A DNA stretch of 62,831 nt from an uncultured Alphaproteobacteria bacterium (GTDB lineage Bacteria; Pseudomonadota; Alphaproteobacteria; Methylaequorales; Methylaequoraceae), in contig CACCPY010000009.1 of assembly GCA_902547955.1 (NCBI GenBank), positions 1 through 62,831 on the forward strand, read 5' to 3'. Position 1 is the stretch's first letter, and the number at the start of each line of letters is the position of its first letter. The translations under genes and the position numbers were made by a program. Positions 58,191-62,831 of the stretch are shown in pieces. The notes below the pieces were generated by a model that had not been told where the DNA came from, ran no database searches, and saw only the letters and a list, made by a program, of their open reading frames with translations.

Positions 58191-58653
58191 TCTTAAAAGT
58201 CCCTGTTTTACCACCTGTTTTGTATGCTAATTTAATATCTGTAATAGAAATTTTTTTATCAATTGATTTGCACATATCATAAATTGTTAAAGAAGCAACT
58301 GAACACGCTGTTAGTGCTTCCATTTCAACCCCTGTAGAAAATAAAGTTTTCACTTTAGAAAAAACTTTTAATAAAAATTTTTTTTTATCAATATCAAAAT
58401 CAATTTTTACACTACTAAGATTTATGTTGTGACAAAGAGGAATTATTTGACTAGTTTTTTTTGCAGCTAGGATACCAGCACATCTAGCGACATTGAAGAT
58501 TTCACCTTTTGGAGAACCATCTTCAATTATTTTTTTAAAAGCTTCTGGAGAAAATATAATTATTGATGATGCACATGCTTCTCTGTTGGTGATTTTTTTT
58601 TTAGTAATATCAACCATATTTATTTTTTTTTGCTTGAAATGACTAAACTTCAT
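58177..58653 (-). CDS. moaC: Cyclic pyranopterin monophosphate synthase MoaC
   Basis: 158 residues. Forms cPMP, the first stable precursor of molybdenum cofactor. FNVARCAGILAAKKTSQIIPLC and GVEMEALTACSVASLTIYDMCK contain the catalytic lysine and the conserved acidic residues. The ATG overlaps the trpC stop (ATGA). With moeA this shows that the organism makes Moco; the radical-SAM partner moaA is not in the window. Confidence 0.95.
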   Translation of the reverse strand: MKFSHFKQKKINMVDITKKKITNREACASSIIIFSPEAFKKIIEDGSPKGEIFNVARCAGILAAKKTSQIIPLCHNINLSSVKIDFDIDKKKFLLKVFSKVKTLFSTGVEMEALTACSVASLTIYDMCKSIDKKISITDIKLAYKTGGKTGTFKNDKL

Positions 58654-59420
58654 TTTTTTATTAACTTTCTAGTTTCTTCCAAAATATCAGGTGATTTCAT
58701 TAAAAATTCACCAATTAAAAAGGCATCGGCTCCATTCTTTGAATAATAATTTAATTGTAGACTATCATTAATTCCACTTTCACATATCTTAATTATATCT
58801 TTAGGAATTGATTTTGATAGAAGATTGAACGTTTCTGGATTTATTTCCAAAGTCTTAAGATTTCTATTATTGATTCCAATACATTCAACATCTATTTTTA
58901 ATACCCTGGAAAGTTCATCTTGATCATGAACTTCACAAATTACGTCTAAACCAAGATTTTTAGCGATTTTATAAAATTTTAAAAAATTTCTATCATTTAA
59001 AATTGCTAATATTAATAATATACAATCAGCACCAGAATAAAAGCTCTCATAAATTTGCCATTCATCGATTATAAAGTCCTTTCTTAGTATAGGAAGTGAT
59101 GAAACTTTCTTGACTTTTTTTATGTAAGTTATGTCACCGCCAAAATAGTTTTTTTCAGTTAAAATAGAAATACATTTTGCTCCAGCTGATTCATAAGACT
59201 TTGCTATTTTTAACACATCAAAATTTTCTCTAATAATTCCTTTACTTGGAGAGCTTCTTTTGATTTCAGCAATAATATTAAAGTTTTCATTACTTTCTTT
59301 TACAAGATAATTGAGAAATCCTCTGCAATGAATACTTTCGTTTTTATCAAAATTTATTTTCTTTTTTAATGACTTTATTTCATCTGATTTTTTTAAACAT
59401 ATTTCTTTAAGTATATTCAT
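58650..59420 (-). CDS. trpC: Indole-3-glycerol phosphate synthase
   Basis: 256 residues, monofunctional. Closes the ring of indole-3-glycerol phosphate. Conserved motifs are IAEIKRSSPSKG (catalytic Glu and Lys), LRKDFIIDEWQIYE, GINNRNLKTLEI and CESGIND, all of the beta-barrel. Separate trpF is not in the window. It lies 4 nt downstream of trpD. Confidence 0.97.
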   Translation of the reverse strand: MNILKEICLKKSDEIKSLKKKINFDKNESIHCRGFLNYLVKESNENFNIIAEIKRSSPSKGIIRENFDVLKIAKSYESAGAKCISILTEKNYFGGDITYIKKVKKVSSLPILRKDFIIDEWQIYESFYSGADCILLILAILNDRNFLKFYKIAKNLGLDVICEVHDQDELSRVLKIDVECIGINNRNLKTLEINPETFNLLSKSIPKDIIKICESGINDSLQLNYYSKNGADAFLIGEFLMKSPDILEETRKLIKK

Positions 59421-59424
59421 TTGC

Positions 59425-60432
59425 TTATCCTACCAATGATTTAAGTTTCTTTTGAGCAACTCCAGAATCAATTTTATTTTCTGCCAATTTTATGCCTTCT
59501 TCTATAGACTTAACTTTCTCACAAATAACTAATGCGGCAGCGGTGTTAAGAACCACATTATCTCTAATTGCACCAGTTTCTCCATCAAAAAGCCTTCTCA
59601 TTAAAAAAGCATTTTCTTTGGGTGATCCCCCTTTTAATTCATTTTCATTTCTAATTTTGAATCCTAGGGATTTGGGACTAATAATTTTCTTTTGCATTAA
59701 TTTTCCATTTTTTATTTCAATGAAAAAATTGTTAGAAGTTGTAGTTAATTCATCGTAACCTTTTTCATTATAAACAACCCATCCTTTTTTTAAGTCCATC
59801 TTTTTTAAACATTTAGCATGGGTAATAAGGTTTTTTTCATTACTTACTCCAAGTAATTGATATCTTAATTTTACTGGGTTAAGTAGGGGCCCTAGTAGGT
59901 TAAAGATTGTTCTAAATGGAATTGATTTTCTTATGTCTGCAACGTTTTTTAAAGTTGAATGAAAATAAGGTGCAAATAAAAAACAAATATTATTCCTTAA
60001 AAAAAACTTTTCAATTTTTTTAGGATCTGACAAAATTTTTACACCAAGGGACTCTAATACATCAAAACTTCCTGATTTTGATGTAACACTTCTATTTCCA
60101 TGTTTAACGATTTTGATGTTAAATGCAGCAAGAAGAATTGAGGTTGCAGTTGAGAAATTAAAGCTATTTTTACTATCCCCTCCAGTGCCACAAGTGTCCA
60201 GAAAGTTGCCTTTTAAATTCAATTTTAAAGACTTTGATTTAAGATACTTTATGAAGGAATAAATTTCTTCAAATGATTCACCTTTTTGATGCATTAAAGT
60301 TAGTATTATGGCTGTTTGAACAGGGTCAGTTTCTCTATTAAAAATTTTTTTTACAAGAAAATCTGATTGACGTTCATCTAAGTCTTTTTTTTGAATAAGC
60401 GTATCAAAAATATTTTGAATTGAATTTGTCAT
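59425..60432 (-). CDS. trpD: Anthranilate phosphoribosyltransferase
   Basis: 335 residues. Adds phosphoribose from PRPP to anthranilate. DTCGTGGDSKNSFNFSTATS is the PRPP-binding signature and KHGNRSVTSKSGSFDVLE the second; both are intact. The gene is not fused to trpG, unlike in E. coli. It is 22 nt from trpG. Confidence 0.97.
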   Translation of the reverse strand: MTNSIQNIFDTLIQKKDLDERQSDFLVKKIFNRETDPVQTAIILTLMHQKGESFEEIYSFIKYLKSKSLKLNLKGNFLDTCGTGGDSKNSFNFSTATSILLAAFNIKIVKHGNRSVTSKSGSFDVLESLGVKILSDPKKIEKFFLRNNICFLFAPYFHSTLKNVADIRKSIPFRTIFNLLGPLLNPVKLRYQLLGVSNEKNLITHAKCLKKMDLKKGWVVYNEKGYDELTTTSNNFFIEIKNGKLMQKKIISPKSLGFKIRNENELKGGSPKENAFLMRRLFDGETGAIRDNVVLNTAAALVICEKVKSIEEGIKLAENKIDSGVAQKKLKSLVG

Positions 60433-60454
60433 TATTAAATCATTACAATCTTTA

Positions 60455-61033
60455 CTACTTTTTTAAACTTAGAAAATTTTTTAACAATTCATGACCAAAA
60501 TTTGTTGCTATACTCTCTGGATGGAATTGAACACCAAATATCGGATGTTTTTTGTGTTGAATTGCCATTATAATTTGATCATCTGTTGTAGCTGTTATTT
60601 CTAAAGTGCTTGGTAACGAATTATTTTCTACTATCAAAGAATGATATCTTGTAGCATTAAAAGGATTCTCAATGTTTTTAAATAGATTTGATTTATTATG
60701 ATTTATTTTACTAACTTTACCGTGTATAGGTTTGCCACTTTGAATGACATTAGCTCCAAATGCTTCTGCTATTGCTTGATGACCTAAGCAGACCCCTAGG
60801 AGAGGTTTAACTTTCTTTAAACTTGCATTTTCTTTTATTAAATCAATACAGATTCCTGAATTTTTTGGTGTACTAGGCCCAGGAGAAATAACAATATAGT
60901 CAGGGTTCAAATTAAATATATCTTTTGTTTTAACTTCATCATTCCGAAATACGTTCACTCTTTCACCTATTTCTTCAAAATAATGAACTAGATTGTAAGT
61001 GAAACTATCATAATTATCTATTAATACTAACAT
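60455..61033 (-). CDS. trpG: Anthranilate synthase glutamine amidotransferase subunit
   Basis: 192 residues. Class I glutaminase that feeds ammonia to TrpE. Catalytic cysteine in LLGVCLGHQAIAEAFG, histidine and glutamate in FGVQFHPESIAT near the end; DNYDSFTYNLVHYF opens the protein. It follows trpE by 6 nt. It might also serve para-aminobenzoate synthase, which is common for such amphibolic subunits. Confidence 0.95.
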   Translation of the reverse strand: MLVLIDNYDSFTYNLVHYFEEIGERVNVFRNDEVKTKDIFNLNPDYIVISPGPSTPKNSGICIDLIKENASLKKVKPLLGVCLGHQAIAEAFGANVIQSGKPIHGKVSKINHNKSNLFKNIENPFNATRYHSLIVENNSLPSTLEITATTDDQIIMAIQHKKHPIFGVQFHPESIATNFGHELLKNFLSLKK

Positions 61034-61039
61034 AAAAAT

Positions 61040-62539
61040 TTACTTGAAATTATTGGCGTATGCACACGCTGTTAGAATAGCAAGAGCTTTGTTTTCAGTT
61101 TCTTTAAATTCATTTTTCGGCTTACTATCCGCAACGATACCAGCACCTGCTTGAACATAAATATAATTATTTTTAATTAACGCAGTTCTTAATGCAATAC
61201 ATGTGTTAACGTCGCCATTGTTAGAAATATATCCAACAGAACCAGCGTATACATTTCTCCTACTCTTTTCTAACTGTTCTATAATCTGAATTGCTCTAAT
61301 CTTGGGGGCTCCTGTTACAGTTCCAGCTGGAAAACCACTAAAAAGAACATCTGTGCTATCATTTTTGTCTTTTAATTTTGCCTCAATGTTAGAAACTATG
61401 TGCATTACATGAGAAAAATACTCTATATACATTTTATCGGTAACCTTAACAGTTCCTGGTTGTGAAACTCTACTAATATCATTTCTTCCAAGATCTAATA
61501 GCATTAAGTGCTCAGATATTTCCTTAGAATCGTTTAATAAATCATTCTTTAGTTTATCGTCTTCATGTTTGTTCACACCTCGTTTTCTTGTTCCAGCTAT
61601 TGGGCGGATGGTAACTTTTTTATCGTCTAATTTAATTAAAATTTCAGGGCTTGAACCAACAATTGTAAAATCTTTAAAACTCATGTAAAAAAGGTATGGC
61701 GAAGGGTTTAGATGTCTCAAGGCTCTGTATATTGAAAGAGGTTTATTTTTGATTTTTTTTTTGAATATTCTTGAGAGAACAACTTGAAATATTTCGCCAT
61801 CGTAAATAAGTTTTTTTGCTTTTTCTACCATATTTTTAAAATCTTTGTAGTTAGTGTTGGATTTAACATCCTTAAAAACATCCATACCCTTTTTAAAACT
61901 CTGAAGCTCTAAGGAATTTCTACTGAGAGGTTTATTTATTTTTTTTGTTAAATTGACAATGTCTTTTTTTGCTTTATTGAAAGACTGAACAGGATCTTTA
62001 CCATTAGGAAAAACAGTTCTGGTGATAAAAAGTTTATCATTTACATTATCAAAAACTAAAGTCATTGAAGGTCTAATAAATATAGAGTCTGGTAATTCAA
62101 GATTATTTTTTTTAGATAAAATTACCTTTTCAAAATATTGTATCATTTCATACCCCATGTAACCGAAAAGACCAGAAGATATCGAAGGAATTTGATTTGG
62201 TATTTTTAATTTGTTACTTTTAATTAAATTTCTTAAACTGTTTAAGGGTGAAATATTATTTTCATAATAATTTTTTTTTAAAGTTTTGTCAGTGACCTTA
62301 CAATTATTGTTTCTACATTCCCATATTAAGTCAGGTTTGAGACCTATAACAGAATATCTTCCTTTTTGACTTCCCTTTTCTACTGATTCAAATAAAAAAG
62401 TGTAACTTTCTTTTTCTAATTTTATAAGTGATGACACTGGAGTATGAACATCAGCAGCTAAAGAGGTATACAAGATTTGTCTTTTGCCTAATTTATATTT
62501 TTTTTTAAATAAATCAAAATCAGGCTTTAAAATATCCAT
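61040..62539 (-). CDS. trpE: Anthranilate synthase component I
   Basis: 499 residues. Converts chorismate to anthranilate with ammonia from TrpG. SSPEILIKL, RPIAGTRKRG, LLDLGRNDISRV and FPAGTVTGAPKIRA are the chorismate-enzyme signatures. The early LEKESYTFLFESVEKG region contains the LLES-like tryptophan feedback-inhibition site. It lies just after ppiD (6 nt), with no leader peptide visible. Confidence 0.97.
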   Translation of the reverse strand: MDILKPDFDLFKKKYKLGKRQILYTSLAADVHTPVSSLIKLEKESYTFLFESVEKGSQKGRYSVIGLKPDLIWECRNNNCKVTDKTLKKNYYENNISPLNSLRNLIKSNKLKIPNQIPSISSGLFGYMGYEMIQYFEKVILSKKNNLELPDSIFIRPSMTLVFDNVNDKLFITRTVFPNGKDPVQSFNKAKKDIVNLTKKINKPLSRNSLELQSFKKGMDVFKDVKSNTNYKDFKNMVEKAKKLIYDGEIFQVVLSRIFKKKIKNKPLSIYRALRHLNPSPYLFYMSFKDFTIVGSSPEILIKLDDKKVTIRPIAGTRKRGVNKHEDDKLKNDLLNDSKEISEHLMLLDLGRNDISRVSQPGTVKVTDKMYIEYFSHVMHIVSNIEAKLKDKNDSTDVLFSGFPAGTVTGAPKIRAIQIIEQLEKSRRNVYAGSVGYISNNGDVNTCIALRTALIKNNYIYVQAGAGIVADSKPKNEFKETENKALAILTACAYANNFK

Positions 62540-62545
62540 TTAGAA

Positions 62546-62831
62546 TTAATTTAATTGATTGATTACATCATCATTGATAGTAATTTTGTATTTTTTTCGC
62601 AATGCCTCTGAAAATTGAGCTAGCAAGTCTATAGTTAGGTCGTCTTTAATTTTATCTGATAATTCTTTAACCTCCTTTTCATCTTTTGATAAATTATTCA
62701 AAATTTCAACAGTTTTGGCTACAATAATTTCATTGGTTCCGCGTTGTTCAATGTTGATATCACCAATTTTAGAATCAAAAATTTTACTTATTAGTGGAAT
62801 AGGGAGTTGACTGCTATCAGGTAAAATTCTT
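62546..62831 (-). CDS. ppiD: C-terminal part of PpiD-like peptidyl-prolyl isomerase (partial)
   Basis: About 94 C-terminal codons run off the right edge of the window; the TAA is at 62548-62546. The visible part ends in FSEALRKKYKITINDDVINQLN, which resembles the YxxLRxRYxVxIN.xV end of alphaproteobacterial PpiD, and contains a charged helix (LSKDEKEVKELSDKIK). PpiD is a membrane-anchored periplasmic chaperone. ppiD upstream of trpE is a known alphaproteobacterial order. Its N-terminus is not visible, so SurA-like assignment rests on the C-terminus and context. Confidence 0.65.
   Translation of the reverse strand, partial: RILPDSSQLPIPLISKIFDSKIGDINIEQRGTNEIIVAKTVEILNNLSKDEKEVKELSDKIKDDLTIDLLAQFSEALRKKYKITINDDVINQLN

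Overview
The window is 62.8 kb of AT-rich (about 30% GC by eye, not calculated), very tightly packed bacterial chromosome. Gene families and gene order point to an alphaproteobacterium. The blocks are tig-clpP-clpX-lon-hupB, nuoA to nuoN followed by birA-coaX-RNase J-mce-DUF1467-proS-lolCD-dnaE, rpsB-tsf-pyrH-frr-uppS-cdsA-dxr-rseP-bamA-skp-lpxD-fabZ-lpxA-lpxI-lpxB, and on the minus strand ppiD-trpEGDC-moaC-moeA-lexA-gltX-gltA. The lexA operator has the GTTC-N7-GTTC form typical of this class. Base composition, overlapping genes, very short spacers and a DNA photolyase suggest a streamlined, probably marine surface lineage (SAR11, HIMB59 or similar). The exact clade cannot be fixed from this window.

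Layout. (1) 1-5.9 kb is the only accessory-looking part. It holds a very divergent ribosome-recycling-factor-like protein, small DUF2798 and DUF4174 proteins, an unusual photolyase-family protein whose alpha/beta-like domain lies after the FAD domain, two tiny proteins of 50 and 52 residues, a methyltransferase, trmL, and bioB with two unknown genes. (2) 5.9-14.4 kb is NAD(P)H-hydrate repair, tRNA-Leu closely coupled to tig, the clpP/clpX/lon protease block, HU, a family-5-type uracil-DNA glycosylase and tRNA-Val/tRNA-Asp. (3) 14.5-39.8 kb is an unknown secreted protein, then the complete 14-gene complex I operon running without a real gap into biotin ligase, type III pantothenate kinase, RNase J, methylmalonyl-CoA epimerase, prolyl-tRNA synthetase, lipoprotein export (lolC, lolD) and the replicative polymerase alpha subunit. 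(4) 39.8-53.6 kb starts with a structured rpsB leader and runs through translation factors, isoprenoid and phospholipid synthesis, outer-membrane assembly and lipid A synthesis. (5) 53.6-62.8 kb on the minus strand is citrate synthase, glutamyl-tRNA synthetase, lexA, molybdenum cofactor genes, the trp genes and the 3' end of ppiD.

The genes together form core metabolism and envelope biogenesis. Bactoprenyl phosphate, CDP-diacylglycerol, lipid A, Lol export and Bam assembly lie in one long plus-strand run, and complex I lies beside cofactor genes (biotin, CoA). No insertion sequence, prophage, CRISPR array or transfer signature was seen. The best leads for follow-up are the RRF-like paralogue with its ribosome-binding site in a hairpin (1-600), the apparently permuted photolyase and its small upstream genes (1362-2938), and three long poly-A tracts inside lpxB. 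At least ten genes appear to start with TTG.
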